NCBI GenBank assembly: GCA_903821685.1
Contig: CAIJLW010000027.1
Span: forward strand, 1 to 54,930
Direction of reading: 5' to 3'
Source: an uncultured Sphingomonadales bacterium
Lineage (GTDB): Bacteria > Pseudomonadota > Alphaproteobacteria > Sphingomonadales > Sphingomonadaceae
Length of the DNA stretch: 54,930 nucleotides
Both the position numbers and the translations under genes were made by a program. The notes under the pieces are model-generated. The model saw only the letters and a program-made list of their open reading frames with translations, did no database searches and was not told where the DNA came from. Positions 17,545 through 30,206 of this stretch are shown in pieces; the first letter of the stretch is position 1; each line of letters opens with the position of its first letter.

Positions 17545-20079
17545 ATGAGTGATGATACCAATAATAAGCCGACCTTGACGCGCAAGCCGCTCACTTTGAG
17601 CCGCTCGCTGGAGTCGGGAGAAGTTAAACAGACCTTTAGCCATGGCCGCACCAACAAGGTTGTGGTTGAGGTGAAACGCAAGCGTCTCGTCGGCAAACCA
17701 GGTTACGCACCCGAGCCGGAAGTTGCTCCTCCTCCTCCGCCGCCGGCCGCTGCGGCGCCTGTTGTTGCCGTACCAGCGCCCGCGGCGCCCGCGCCACGTC
17801 CGACCGGCAATGACATGCTGAGCCGTCAGGAGCGTCAGGCAAAGTTGCTGCGCGAGGCCGAAGAAGCACGCCTTTCAATGCTTGAAGAAAGCGGCCGCCG
17901 AGAAACAGAACAGCGCACCCAACGCGCAGACGAAGAACGTCAGCGCGCCCAAGCAAACCGTGAGGAAGCCGCTGCTGCGCCGCCCCTGCCACCTGTTGCA
18001 GAAGCGGTTGTACCGGTCGTAACTGCTCCAGTCGAACCAGTCGACGAAGAGACAAACAAGGACGGTGCTACCCCCGCGCCGCGTCGCTTTACGCCGGTTG
18101 AAGTGCCAAAGCGCCCTGAGCGTGAGCGTGAAGACGTTAAAAAAGCTCCGCAACGCCCAACGCGTGGTGCAGCGGATGACCGTCGCCAATCTGGCAAGCT
18201 AACTGTTACGCGTGCGCTTGAAGGCGACGATGGCGCGCGCGCGCGTTCGCTTGCGGCGCTGAAGCGTGCGCGCGAAAAAGAAAAGCGTTCGCATGGCGGA
18301 GGCAACCGTCAGGCACAGGTCAAGCAAACACGCGATGTGGTCGTGCCGGAAACCATCTCGGTGCAAGAGCTTGCTAACCGTATGGCGGAAAAGGGCAGCG
18401 ATCTTGTGAAGGCGTTGTTCAAGATGGGCATGCCCGTCACGATCAACGAAACCATCGACCAAGATACCGCAGAATTGCTCGTCGAAGAGTTTGGCCACAA
18501 CATCACACGCGTGTCGGATGCCGACATTGATATCGCTCATGATGAAGACGTAGACGCGACCGAAACGATGAAGTCGCGTCCTCCTGTCGTGACTGTGATG
18601 GGGCATGTCGACCATGGTAAGACATCGCTTTTGGACGCCTTGCGCGGTGCAAATGTTGTAGCTGGCGAAGCTGGCGGAATTACGCAGCATATTGGCGCGT
18701 ATCAGGTGAAGGCAAAGGATGGCTCTGTCATCACCTTCCTCGATACCCCAGGGCACGAAGCGTTCACGCAAATGCGTCAACGCGGTGCCTCGGTAACGGA
18801 TATCGTGATCTTGGTCGTCGCAGCTGATGACGGCCTCATGCCGCAGACGATTGAAGCCATTAAGCATGCCAAGGCTGCCAATGTGCCGATGATTGTTGCT
18901 ATCAATAAGGTCGACAAGGAAGGCGCAAATCCGCAAAAGGTGCGTGAGCGTCTGCTTGAGCATGAAGTTGTCGTGGAAGCTATGGGCGGTGAAGTTCAGG
19001 ACGTCGAGGTTTCGGCGCTCAAGAAAACCGGCCTTGATACCTTGCTCGAAAAACTGGCTTTGCAGGCAGAAGTCATGGAATTGAAGGCCAATCCCGATCG
19101 CGCGGCTGAAGCCGTCGTGGTGGAGGCGCAGTTGGACAAGGGCCGCGGCGCTGTCGCAACCGTGCTTGTGAAGCGCGGCACGCTGAAGCGCGGCGATATC
19201 TTCGTTGTCGGCGCACAAAGCGGCAAGGTTCGGGCTTTGGTAAACGACAAGGGGCAGCAAGTCTCGGAAGCTGGCCCCGCGACTCCTGTTGAAGTGCTTG
19301 GCCTAACCGGTGTTCCATCGGCAGGCGACGTTCTTACGGTGGTTGAAAACGAGGCGCGTGCGCGTGAAGTTGCGTTGTATCGTAAGGAACAGTCGACCAA
19401 AGTCCGCACGGCGCAGGTCACGCCAAATCTTGAAAATCTGTTCGATAATCTGTCCGCAACGCGTGCGATGGAATATCCGGTAGTAATCAAGGGTGATGTG
19501 CAAGGTTCGGTCGAAGCGATCGTTACTGCGCTCAACAATATCTCGACCGACGATATCAAGGTCCGTGTATTGCTGGCGGGCGTTGGCGGCATCACCGAAT
19601 CCGACATGTTGCTTGCCGCAGCGTCGAACGCGCCACTTATAGGTTTCAACGTGCGTCCAAACGCCAAGGCAGCCGCCTTGGCCAAGCGTGACCGCGTACG
19701 TCTGAAATATTTCGACGTGATCTATCACCTGACCGCAGACATCGCCAAGGAAATGGCGGGCGAATTGGGGCCAGAAATTATCGAAACCGTCGTTGGGCGT
19801 GCCGAAGTCAAAGATGTCTTCAAATCGGGCAAGCGCGACAAGGCTGCTGGTCTTTTGGTCACAGAAGGCATCATCAAAAAGGGCTTGTATGCGCGCCTTA
19901 CCCGCGAAGACGTCATTGTGTCCAAAACCACGATTGCATCGCTGCGCCGCTTCAAGGACAATATCGACGAGGTCCGTGCTGGCCTCGAATGTGGTGTCGT
20001 CTTGGCGGATACTAACGATGTCAAGGCAGGCGACATGCTTGAAGTCTTTGAGATCGAGGAGCGTGAACGGACGTTGTGA
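17545..20079 (+). CDS. infB: translation initiation factor IF-2
   Basis: An 844-residue GTPase that brings initiator tRNA to the 30S subunit. The N-terminal ~340 residues are proline/alanine-rich and charged, then contain the IF2-N subdomain (ETISVQELANRMAEKGSDLV). The G domain has G1 GHVDHGKTS (residue 353), G3 DTPGHEAF (400) and G4 NKVDKE (454). The beta-barrel and C-terminal fMet-tRNA-binding domains follow (ECGVVLADTNDVKAGD at the end). Position between ylxR and rbfA is canonical. Confidence 0.98.
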   Translation: MSDDTNNKPTLTRKPLTLSRSLESGEVKQTFSHGRTNKVVVEVKRKRLVGKPGYAPEPEVAPPPPPPAAAAPVVAVPAPAAPAPRPTGNDMLSRQERQAKLLREAEEARLSMLEESGRRETEQRTQRADEERQRAQANREEAAAAPPLPPVAEAVVPVVTAPVEPVDEETNKDGATPAPRRFTPVEVPKRPEREREDVKKAPQRPTRGAADDRRQSGKLTVTRALEGDDGARARSLAALKRAREKEKRSHGGGNRQAQVKQTRDVVVPETISVQELANRMAEKGSDLVKALFKMGMPVTINETIDQDTAELLVEEFGHNITRVSDADIDIAHDEDVDATETMKSRPPVVTVMGHVDHGKTSLLDALRGANVVAGEAGGITQHIGAYQVKAKDGSVITFLDTPGHEAFTQMRQRGASVTDIVILVVAADDGLMPQTIEAIKHAKAANVPMIVAINKVDKEGANPQKVRERLLEHEVVVEAMGGEVQDVEVSALKKTGLDTLLEKLALQAEVMELKANPDRAAEAVVVEAQLDKGRGAVATVLVKRGTLKRGDIFVVGAQSGKVRALVNDKGQQVSEAGPATPVEVLGLTGVPSAGDVLTVVENEARAREVALYRKEQSTKVRTAQVTPNLENLFDNLSATRAMEYPVVIKGDVQGSVEAIVTALNNISTDDIKVRVLLAGVGGITESDMLLAAASNAPLIGFNVRPNAKAAALAKRDRVRLKYFDVIYHLTADIAKEMAGELGPEIIETVVGRAEVKDVFKSGKRDKAAGLLVTEGIIKKGLYARLTREDVIVSKTTIASLRRFKDNIDEVRAGLECGVVLADTNDVKAGDMLEVFEIEERERTL

Positions 20080-20108
20080 TTTTAGCTCGGTCCTGAGAGT
20101 CGAGAATT

Positions 20109-20537
20109 ATGGCTAAGCATAACGATACAGGTCCTGAAGGCCGCTCTGTCCGCCTTCTGCGCGTAGGTGAGCAATTCCGGCATATACTGTCGGAACTGCT
20201 TGCGCGTGGAGAGGTGCATGACGATATCCTCAACAGCCACAGTGTCAGCGTAACCGAAGTGCGGATGTCGCCTGATTTGCGGCACGCGACAGCGTTCATT
20301 AAACCTTTGCTTGGGGTGAACGAAGCTGTCGTCCTTAAGGCTCTGCGCACCAACACAGCGTTTTTCCAGAAGGAAGTCGCTGCCCGTGTGAGCATGAAAT
20401 ACGCTGCGAAGCTGAAATTCCTCGCGGACGATAGTTTTGACCAGGCAACCCATATCGAAGGTTTATTGTCGCAGCCAAAAGTTCAGCAGGATCTGACGGA
20501 GGATGAGGCAAGCGATCAAGCTGGCGACGCTGCGTAA
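20109..20537 (+). CDS. rbfA: ribosome-binding factor A
   Basis: 142 residues with a KH-like fold that matures the 5' end of 16S rRNA. Recognisable parts are [17 protein letters not shown] near the N-terminus, [19 protein letters not shown] in the middle and [16 protein letters not shown]. Its TAA stop shares one base with the ATG of the following thymidine kinase gene (TAATG). Confidence 0.95.
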   Translation: MAKHNDTGPEGRSVRLLRVGEQFRHILSELLARGEVHDDILNSHSVSVTEVRMSPDLRHATAFIKPLLGVNEAVVLKALRTNTAFFQKEVAARVSMKYAAKLKFLADDSFDQATHIEGLLSQPKVQQDLTEDEASDQAGDAA

Positions 20538-21118
20538 TGGCAAAGCTGTATTTCTATTATGCGTCGATGAACGCTGGCAAATCGTCCACATTGTTGCAGG
20601 CGGCGTTCAATTATGGCGAGCGCGGCATGACGGTAATGCTTTGGACCGCAGCGATTGATGATAGGCTCGGCTTTGGCGCGATTAGCTCGCGTATTGGCCT
20701 CGCAGGTAACGCAAGCCGGTTTGAATCCACTACAGATATTGAAAAGGCAGTGCTTGCCCAGCATCAGGAAACACCTTTGGCTTGCGTGCTGATCGATGAA
20801 GCACAGTTTTTGACAAAGAAGCAGGTATGGCAGGCGGCCAGCCTTGCGGACAAGGCGGGCATTCCGGTGGTATGCTATGGCCTGCGCACCGATTTTCAGG
20901 GTGAGTTGTTTCCTGGTTCAGCTGCACTTCTTGGGATCGCAGACAATTTGATCGAGTTGAAAGGCGTTTGTGATTGCGGTCGTAAAGCGACAATGAACTT
21001 ACGCGTGGATGAATTTGGCGAAGCCGTAGTTGATGGCGCGCAAACCGAAATCGGGGGCGATGATCGCTATGTTGCGATGTGCCGCAAACATTTTAACGAG
21101 GCGCGGGCAGGACGATAG
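20537..21118 (+). CDS. tdk: thymidine kinase (type II)
   Basis: A 193-residue salvage enzyme that phosphorylates thymidine to dTMP. The P-loop is YYASMNAGKSS (residues 7-17), the DEAQFL motif is near residue 85, and the lasso/zinc region shows CDCG and a late CRKHF. This is the tetrameric zinc-containing TK1-like class. Its presence between rbfA and truB is unusual: in E. coli and most proteobacteria those two are adjacent. One-base and six-base junctions to its neighbours suggest it is fully integrated in the operon. Confidence 0.95.
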   Translation: MAKLYFYYASMNAGKSSTLLQAAFNYGERGMTVMLWTAAIDDRLGFGAISSRIGLAGNASRFESTTDIEKAVLAQHQETPLACVLIDEAQFLTKKQVWQAASLADKAGIPVVCYGLRTDFQGELFPGSAALLGIADNLIELKGVCDCGRKATMNLRVDEFGEAVVDGAQTEIGGDDRYVAMCRKHFNEARAGR

Positions 21119-21124
21119 ATCAGC

Positions 21125-22072
21125 ATGCATGGCTGGATCATACTTGATAAACCGCTAGGGTTGGGTTCAACGCAGGCTGTTGCAGCTGTAAAACGGAATT
21201 TGCGTAGCGCTGGCTTTGGCAAAGTTAAGGTCGGGCACGGCGGGACACTGGACCCGCTCGCAACTGGCGTATTGCCCATCGCCTTGGGCGAAGCGACCAA
21301 ATTATGCGGGCGCATGCTTGATGCATCCAAAACGTATGAATTCACGATAAGTTTCGGGACAGAAACCAGCGGCTTGGATGCCGAAGGGCAGGTCGTCGCT
21401 ACGTCTGATTATCGTCCGACTTTGAAGGAGGTGGCGGCGGTTCTTCCATATTTCATTGGTCAGATAGAGCAAATTCCACCTGCTTATTCCGCCATAAAAA
21501 TTGATGGAAAGCGTGCCTATGACCGTGCGCGGGCAGGTGAAGTCATTGAAATGAAGTCGCGCGCAGTTAAGGTCCACGACATTTCCGTCGGGCATGCTGA
21601 ACGTGTTTCAACTGCGGTGACTGGCGTTCCAGAATCTTTCATTCGGCGTGACGACCTGTTGAATGCGGTCACACTCACCGCCGACGTTTCCAAAGGCACA
21701 TATATCCGCAGCCTAGCGCGTGACATCGCGCATGCGCTTGGGACCGTTGGACATGTTTCGATGTTGCGCCGCACGCGTGCCGGGCCGTTCGCCCTAGAAG
21801 GCGCGATTTCGCTAGACAAACTGAATGCATTCGGCCAAGGAGCCGCCCAAGAAGACATTATCTTGCCGATAGAGGCAGGGCTGGACGACATCCCGGCTCT
21901 GGATCTCTCCCTGGAACAGGCAAGGGCGGTTCAACAGGGCCGCGTCTTGACCGGGATTGCCATGGAAGATGGGCTACATTGGGCGAGGGGCGCAGATTTG
22001 CGTCCTATAGCACTGGTGGAGAACATCGACGGAACGTTGAAAACCGTCCGTGGCTTTAACCTTACGCCATGA
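21125..22072 (+). CDS. truB: tRNA pseudouridine(55) synthase
   Basis: A 315-residue enzyme making pseudouridine 55 in the tRNA T-loop. The catalytic aspartate is D43 in [35 protein letters not shown] and [12 protein letters not shown] are further family motifs. The C-terminal region has the short PUA-like extension ([11 protein letters not shown] and later). It lies six bases after tdk and 16 before rpsO. Confidence 0.96.
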   Translation: MHGWIILDKPLGLGSTQAVAAVKRNLRSAGFGKVKVGHGGTLDPLATGVLPIALGEATKLCGRMLDASKTYEFTISFGTETSGLDAEGQVVATSDYRPTLKEVAAVLPYFIGQIEQIPPAYSAIKIDGKRAYDRARAGEVIEMKSRAVKVHDISVGHAERVSTAVTGVPESFIRRDDLLNAVTLTADVSKGTYIRSLARDIAHALGTVGHVSMLRRTRAGPFALEGAISLDKLNAFGQGAAQEDIILPIEAGLDDIPALDLSLEQARAVQQGRVLTGIAMEDGLHWARGADLRPIALVENIDGTLKTVRGFNLTP

Positions 22073-22088
22073 TGTTCGAAGGAAAAAT

Positions 22089-22358
22089 ATGACGATTACT
22101 GCAGAACGTAAAGCCCAGGTCATCAAAGAGCACGCCCGCGAGCCTAACGATACCGGATCACCAGAAGTGCAGGTTGCAATCCTGACTGACCGTATCAATG
22201 GCCTGACTTCCCATTTTAAAGATCACCACAAGGACAATCATTCGCGTCGTGGTCTTCTCCAGATGGTCAACAAGCGTCGTTCGCTTCTCGATTATCTCAA
22301 GAAAATTGATGGCGCGCGTTATGCCGCCCTTATCGCGAAGCTTGGTCTTCGTAAGTAA
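22089..22358 (+). CDS. rpsO: 30S ribosomal protein S15
   Basis: 89 residues, the usual S15 size. Family stretches include [35 protein letters not shown] and [13 protein letters not shown] 22089 is preceded by GAAGGAAAA. A longer reading from inside truB is rejected because S15 always starts at this MTIT-type sequence. The order rpsO-pnp is conserved. Confidence 0.98.
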   Translation: MTITAERKAQVIKEHAREPNDTGSPEVQVAILTDRINGLTSHFKDHHKDNHSRRGLLQMVNKRRSLLDYLKKIDGARYAALIAKLGLRK

Positions 22359-22367
22359 ATTCACTCT

Positions 22368-22390
22368 CGGCCCGCTTTGGCGGGCCGTTT
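22368..22390 (+). terminator. hairpin between rpsO and pnp (attenuator or weak terminator)
   Basis: An 8-bp GC-rich stem, CGGCCCGC with GCGGGCCG, a TTTG loop and a short T tail. It stands 10 bases after the rpsO stop. In E. coli a similar terminator lies between rpsO and pnp, and part of the transcription passes it. The same partial read-through is inferred here. Confidence 0.7.
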
Positions 22391-22519
22391 GCGTATTGCG
22401 TCTCCTGAATATGTTTTGGGGGAGCATGAACAGGGCATTCCAGCAATGAGGCTGGACTGCTATCGGGGCTCGAAAATGCCCCATCCGCGGCGGATCGGTA
22501 TGTCCGCAACTCAAGAGGC

Positions 22520-22543
22520 CCCGCATCGCATTGGGCATGCGGG
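22520..22543 (+). promoter_or_regulatory. stem-loop in the pnp leader just before the ribosome-binding site
   Basis: CCCGCAT pairs perfectly with ATGCGGG around a 10-base loop, and the AAAGGA ribosome-binding site follows directly. Other smaller stems (CCAGC/GCTGG near 22440-22455) fill the rest of the rpsO-pnp gap. In E. coli a leader stem cut by RNase III is the target of PNPase autoregulation. That parallel is inference here. Confidence 0.45.
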
Positions 22544-22557
22544 ACAAAGGAAAATCT

Positions 22558-24882
22558 ATGTTTAATACGAAAACTGTATCAATCGAGTGGGGCGGACAAA
22601 CCCTGACACTCGAAACGGGCAAAGTTGCTCGTCAAGCTGACGGCGCTGTTATGGCGTCGCTTGGTGAAACTGTTGTGCTTTGCGCGGTTACCGCCGCAAA
22701 GTCAGTGAAGGATGGCCAGGATTTCTTCCCGCTAACCGTTCACTACCAAGAAAAATACTCCGCAGCTGGCCGTATTCCCGGTGGCTTTTTCAAGCGTGAA
22801 CGTGGTGCGACCGAAAAGGAAACGCTGGTTTCGCGTCTGATCGATCGTCCGCTTCGTCCGTTGTTCCCAGAAGGTTTCTACAACGAAATCAATGCGATTG
22901 CGCAAGTTCTTAGCTATGATGGCGAGAATGAGCCTGATATTCTGGCGCTCGTCGCCGCGTCGGCTGCAATGACCATTTCGGGCGTTCCTTTCATGGGCCC
23001 AATCGGCGCAGCACGCGTGGGTTACCTGAATGGCGAATATATTCTGAACCCAACCGACGAACAGGTTGCCGAAGGCGACCTCGATCTGGTCGTTGCGGCG
23101 ACCTATGACGCGGTGATGATGGTGGAATCCGAAGCCAATGAGCTTTCGGAAGAAATCATGCTTGGTGCCGTCCTGTTTGCGCATGACGCATGTAAGGAAG
23201 TCGTTAAGGCAATCATCAAGCTTGCAGAGCAAGCAGCGAAGGAGCCTTGGGCCATGGCAGAGCAGGCTGATCTTTCAGCTGCAAAGGACAAGCTCAAGAA
23301 ACTTATCGGCAAGGATATTGCCGCAGCGTATAAGCTGACGGACAAGTCGGCACGTTCAAACGCACTAAATGCGGCACGCGCTGCTGCGAAGGAAGCGTTC
23401 ACAGATGCAAGCCCGCAGGACCAGATGGCTGCAGGCAAGCTGATGAAGAAGCTTGAGGCTGAAATCGTGCGCGGTGCAATCCTTAAGGACGGCACACGCA
23501 TCGATGGACGGACAACTTCGCAAATCCGTCCAATCTTGGCAGAAACGCATTTCTTGCCACGCTCACACGGTTCGGCGCTGTTCACACGTGGTGAAACGCA
23601 GACCATCGCGACCTGCACCTTGGGTACCAAGGACGCAGAGCAGATGATCGATGGTCTTGGTGGCCTGCATTATGAAAACTTCATGCTGCATTACAACTTC
23701 CCACCCTACAGCGTTGGTGAAGTGGGACGCTTCGGCGCGCCAAGCCGCCGTGACATCGGCCATGGTAAGCTTGCATGGCGCGCGCTGCATGCCGTGCTGC
23801 CAACCAAGGATGAGTTTCCTTACACAATCCGCATCACCAGCGACATTACCGAATCCAATGGTTCGTCGTCGATGGCGTCCGTTTGCGGCGGAAGCCTCGC
23901 GATGATGGACGCGGGCGTCCCAATCAAGCGCCCTGTCTCGGGTATCGCAATGGGCCTTATTCTTGAAGGCAAGAATTACGCAATTCTGTCCGACATCTTG
24001 GGTGACGAAGACCATCTTGGCGATATGGATTTCAAGGTAGCTGGTACATCAGAAGGCATCACCACGATGCAGATGGACATCAAAATCGCCGGTATTACCC
24101 GTGAGATCTTTGAAGCTGCATTGAACCAAGCCAAGGAAGGCCGCGCGCATATCCTTGGTGAAATGGCCAAGGCACTGGGCGAAGCCCGCGGTGAATTGTC
24201 CGCGCACGCACCACGTATTGAAACAATGCAGATCGACAAAGCGAAGATCCGCGACATCATCGGTACGGGCGGCAAGGTCATTCGCGAAATCGTTGCGACT
24301 ACCGGTGCAAAGGTCGATATTGATGACGAAGGTCTTATCAAGATTTCGTCGTCCGATATTGCGCAGATCGAAGCTGCACGTAAGTGGATTTCCGGCATCG
24401 TTGAAGAAGCAGAAGTCGGCAAGGTCTATGACGGTAAGGTCGTCAACCTGGTTGACTTCGGTGCATTCGTGAACTTCATGGGCGGTAAGGATGGTCTTGT
24501 CCACGTCAGCGAAATGCGCAACGAGCGCGTTGAGAAGGTTACGGACGTTGTCAGCGAAGGCATGGACGTTAAGGTCAAGGTTCTCGAAATCGATCCGCGC
24601 GGCAAGGTTCGCCTGTCGATGCGCGTCGTTGACCAGGAAACCGGTGAAGAGTTGGAAGACACACGCCCGCCCCGCGAAAAGAGCGAGCGCAGCGATCGTG
24701 GCCCCCGTCGTGAAGGCGGCGGTGGTGGACGCGGCGAAGGCCGTGGCGACCGTGGACCGCGTCGTGATGGCGGTGGACGTGGTGAAGGCCGCGGCGACCG
24801 TGGCCCACGCCAAGAGCGTTCAGAAGGCGAAAACAAGGGCGGGGGCGATCCCGACCATGTGCCAGCGTTTTTGAAAGACTAA
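22558..24882 (+). CDS. pnp: polyribonucleotide nucleotidyltransferase (PNPase)
   Basis: A 774-residue 3'-5' phosphorolytic exoribonuclease and degradosome component. Two RNase PH domains are joined by a helical linker. The second contains [20 protein letters not shown] and [12 protein letters not shown]. The KH domain ([12 protein letters not shown]) starts near 560 and the S1 domain ([15 protein letters not shown]) near 622. The last ~60 residues are an arginine/glycine-rich repeat tail. ATG 22558 has AAAGGA before it. An in-frame upstream ATG would interrupt the leader hairpin and is less likely. Confidence 0.98.
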   Translation: MFNTKTVSIEWGGQTLTLETGKVARQADGAVMASLGETVVLCAVTAAKSVKDGQDFFPLTVHYQEKYSAAGRIPGGFFKRERGATEKETLVSRLIDRPLRPLFPEGFYNEINAIAQVLSYDGENEPDILALVAASAAMTISGVPFMGPIGAARVGYLNGEYILNPTDEQVAEGDLDLVVAATYDAVMMVESEANELSEEIMLGAVLFAHDACKEVVKAIIKLAEQAAKEPWAMAEQADLSAAKDKLKKLIGKDIAAAYKLTDKSARSNALNAARAAAKEAFTDASPQDQMAAGKLMKKLEAEIVRGAILKDGTRIDGRTTSQIRPILAETHFLPRSHGSALFTRGETQTIATCTLGTKDAEQMIDGLGGLHYENFMLHYNFPPYSVGEVGRFGAPSRRDIGHGKLAWRALHAVLPTKDEFPYTIRITSDITESNGSSSMASVCGGSLAMMDAGVPIKRPVSGIAMGLILEGKNYAILSDILGDEDHLGDMDFKVAGTSEGITTMQMDIKIAGITREIFEAALNQAKEGRAHILGEMAKALGEARGELSAHAPRIETMQIDKAKIRDIIGTGGKVIREIVATTGAKVDIDDEGLIKISSSDIAQIEAARKWISGIVEEAEVGKVYDGKVVNLVDFGAFVNFMGGKDGLVHVSEMRNERVEKVTDVVSEGMDVKVKVLEIDPRGKVRLSMRVVDQETGEELEDTRPPREKSERSDRGPRREGGGGGRGEGRGDRGPRRDGGGRGEGRGDRGPRQERSEGENKGGGDPDHVPAFLKD
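24694..24816 (+). repeat. tandem repeat coding for the RG-rich PNPase tail
   Basis: Three imperfect units beginning at 24694, 24748 and 24796 (54 and 48 bases apart) encode DRGPRREGG..., DRGPRRDGG... and DRGPRQE, separated by GRGEGRG blocks. Such RGG-like tails usually bind RNA. Unit number could vary among strains by slippage. Confidence 0.8.
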
Positions 24883-24943
24883 GCCTAAAAGGCTTGTGGC
24901 GGTAATTCGCCCACAGTGATTATCCTGTAAAAGGATAGAGAGC

Positions 24944-24973
24944 AAAGGGGCTGCTTCGGCGGCCCCTTTTTTC
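24944..24973 (+). terminator. strong Rho-independent terminator closing the rimP-pnp operon
   Basis: A stem of 11 pairs (AAAGGGGCTGC with GCGGCCCCTTT, one G-T wobble) is capped by a TTCG tetraloop and followed by six T. It lies 62 bases after the pnp stop. Confidence 0.95.
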
Positions 24974-25095
24974 GTATTTCATCCGTAAACAGTTCATCAC
25001 CGATACAGGAGATTTCCGCCACGGTTCTGCGGTCTTTATACGCAATGCGAAGCAAAAGGCTTGGCGGAGCGGGCAAGATTATCTAGGGAACATTC

Positions 25096-25890
25096 ATGAA
25101 CAAAAAATTCCTCGTGCCCGTGGCGGTATTGGCCGCATCTTCCATGCTTTCTGGTTGCGCCGTACTCGGTCTGGGCGGCGGCGGAGCGAAGCCGGGCAGT
25201 AATACCCGTTATGTCGCGCGTGACGTGAATACGCTGTATGGAGCAGCCAAGAACAAGCTTGATAACAAGCAATATGAAGTTGCCGCAGCTTTGTTTGATG
25301 AGGTTGAGCGCCAGCATCCTTACTCGCCTTGGGCTCGCCGGGCACAGCTGATGAGCGCATTCAGTTACTATATGGCCCAGAAGTATAACGAGTCGATTCA
25401 ATCGTCGCGCCGCTTTCTGTCGATCCACCCCGGCAACAAGGATGCGTCTTACGCTTATTATCTGATCGCTTTGTCCTATTATGAGCAAATTAGCGATGTT
25501 ACCCGCGACCAGAAAATTTCCGAACAGGCGCTTGCAGCTCTTGGTGAAGTGCAGCGTCGTTATCCCGCGTCGCGTTATGCGTCCGATGCGACGTTGAAGA
25601 TCGATCTTGTGCGTGATCATTTGGCCGGCAAGGAAATGGAAATTGGCCGCTTCTACCAGCGCCGTGCGCTGTGGCTCGCGTCATCGTTGCGCTTCCGAGA
25701 AGTGGTCGAGAAATATGACACGACCACGCACGCACCAGAGGCTCTGTATCGCCTGACCGAAAGCTATCTTGCGATGGGCGTGCCGGAAGAGGCAAAGAAG
25801 GCAGCGGCCGTGCTGGGCGCCAACTATCCGGGTAGCGAATGGTATGGCCGTGCCTATAACCTGATGCAGAAGAGCGCGCCCGCCGCGTAA
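25096..25890 (+). CDS. bamD: outer-membrane assembly lipoprotein BamD
   Basis: A 264-residue lipoprotein of the BAM complex, which inserts beta-barrel proteins. The signal ends in a lipobox LSGC with C21. TPR-type helical repeats follow, including YEVAAALFDEVERQHPYSPWARRAQLM, the BamD hallmark (here as ALFDEVERQHPYSPWA), and YNESIQSSRRFLSIHPGN. The 213 bases upstream hold the pnp terminator and presumably its promoter. recN follows after four bases. Confidence 0.95.
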   Translation: MNKKFLVPVAVLAASSMLSGCAVLGLGGGGAKPGSNTRYVARDVNTLYGAAKNKLDNKQYEVAAALFDEVERQHPYSPWARRAQLMSAFSYYMAQKYNESIQSSRRFLSIHPGNKDASYAYYLIALSYYEQISDVTRDQKISEQALAALGEVQRRYPASRYASDATLKIDLVRDHLAGKEMEIGRFYQRRALWLASSLRFREVVEKYDTTTHAPEALYRLTESYLAMGVPEEAKKAAAVLGANYPGSEWYGRAYNLMQKSAPAA

Positions 25891-25894
25891 TGCC

Positions 25895-27546
25895 ATGCTA
25901 ACGGGGCTCTCGATCCGCGACGTCGTGCTGATCGAGGCACTGGACCTAGAGTTTGCAGGCGGACTTGGCGTTCTCACGGGTGAAACCGGGGCGGGTAAAT
26001 CTATATTGCTAGACGCGCTTGGCCTTGCGCTTGGCGCGCGGGCGGATAGCGGGCTTGTAAGGTCAGGCGCGGAAAAGGCGCAAGTAACGGCCAGCTTTGA
26101 ATCGCCCGCGTATGTTGCGGCGTTGCTTGCAGAGAACGACATCGACATTGAGATGGATGAGCCTTTAATCATTCGCCGGTCCGTTAAGGCCGATGGCGGT
26201 AGCAAAGCATTTATCAATGACCAGCCGTGCTCGGCGGCACTTTTGCGGGAAGTCGGAGCGGCTTTGGTAGAAATCCACGGCCAGCATGATGATCGCGGCA
26301 TGTTGAACGCACGCGGGCATCGCAGTTTGTTGGATGCTTTTGGCCGAAGCGATACCGCAACCGTTTCCGCCAATTTTGCTGCATGGCAGGATGCTAAATC
26401 TCGCCTCGATATTGCCCGCGAGGCTCTGGAAAATGCGGCGCGTGATCGTGAGTGGCTTGAACATTCGGTTGCGGAACTCGCGGCATTCCATCCGCAGCCA
26501 GGCGAAGAGGAGCAGCTCGCCGGTGAACGTTCCGACATGCAAAAGGGCGAGCGCATTGCCGAGGATTTGAAGACGGTGCTGGAGAGTTTTGACGGGCCCA
26601 AAAGCGGTCTGTCACTCATTCGCAGTGCAGCCCGCAAGCTTGACCGATTGGCGGATGCCCATCCATTATTGGCCGAAGCGCTGACGTCACTGGACCGCGC
26701 GGTTATTGAGGCAAGCGATGCCGAAGATAAATTGAACGCGGCGGCGCGTGCGATCGAATATGAACCAGCGCGGCTTGACGAGATTGAGGAGCGCTTGTTC
26801 GAGCTGCGGGCACTGGCGCGTAAGCATAATATCGCCCCCGATGGTATAATCGCTTTGCAGGAACGGCTGACGTCACAGTTGCATTCAATTGAGGCAGGAG
26901 GCGAAGGACTTGCTTTGCTTGAGGCTGAGGTCGCGGCAAAGCACAATGCCTATGTTCAGTCGGCGAGCGCATTGTCTGCAGCCAGGACGGCGGCTGCGGT
27001 AAAGTTGGATGCAGCCGTTAAAAACGAGCTTGCTCCATTGAAGCTTGATGCCGCGCAGTTTCAAACGGCAGTGGAGAAGCTACCCCAAGACCGATGGACT
27101 GCATATGGCATGGACCGCGTCGAGTTTCTGATTTCGACCAATCCCGGCGCGCCATTTGCGCCGTTGGCTAAAATTGCATCCGGTGGTGAATTGTCCCGCT
27201 TCATCCTCGCGCTGAAAGTTGCGTTGGCGGAAGAAGGTGGCGCTGCCACGATTATCTTCGACGAAATCGACAGAGGTGTGGGTGGCGCTGTAGCCGCCGC
27301 CATTGGCGAACGTCTTGCGCGCTTGGCCACCCGCACACAATTATTGGCTGTTACCCATAGCCCGCAAGTCGCTGCAAAAGGTAAGGCGCATTACTTTATC
27401 GCGAAATCGAGCCTGGGCACTGTTACACGGACCGGTGTTACCTTGCTTGATGCCGAGGCACGTCGTCAGGAAATCGCCCGTATGCTCTCTGGGGCAGAGG
27501 TGACCGATGAGGCTAGAGCGCAAGCAGAACGCCTGTTGGAGACGGT

Positions 27547-27550
<4 letters not shown>
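25895..27550 (+). CDS. recN: DNA repair protein RecN
   Basis: A 551-residue SMC-like ATPase of double-strand-break repair. Walker A is GETGAGKS (residues 29-36). A long coiled-coil middle part is interrupted by a hinge. Near the C-terminus are the ABC signature ASGGELSRF and Walker B TIIFDEIDRGVGG, then AVTHSPQVAA. The bamD-recN-ligA order is conserved in alphaproteobacteria. Its stop overlaps the next gene by ATGA. Confidence 0.97.
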
Positions 27551-30155
<2,605 letters not shown>

Positions 30156-30206
30156 ATCTAACATAGGACGGTTGCTGCCAAGTGGTTTCAAGTGTAACCA
30201 GTTAGC

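Noticed and set aside
18199-19260. 353-codon open frame opposite infB
   Set aside because: Same reason: lies fully inside the conserved G-domain region of infB and has no recognisable protein features.
25681-26946. 421-codon serine/arginine-rich open frame opposite recN
   Set aside because: Composition is that of an antisense shadow of a GC-rich gene; the plus strand is clearly RecN.
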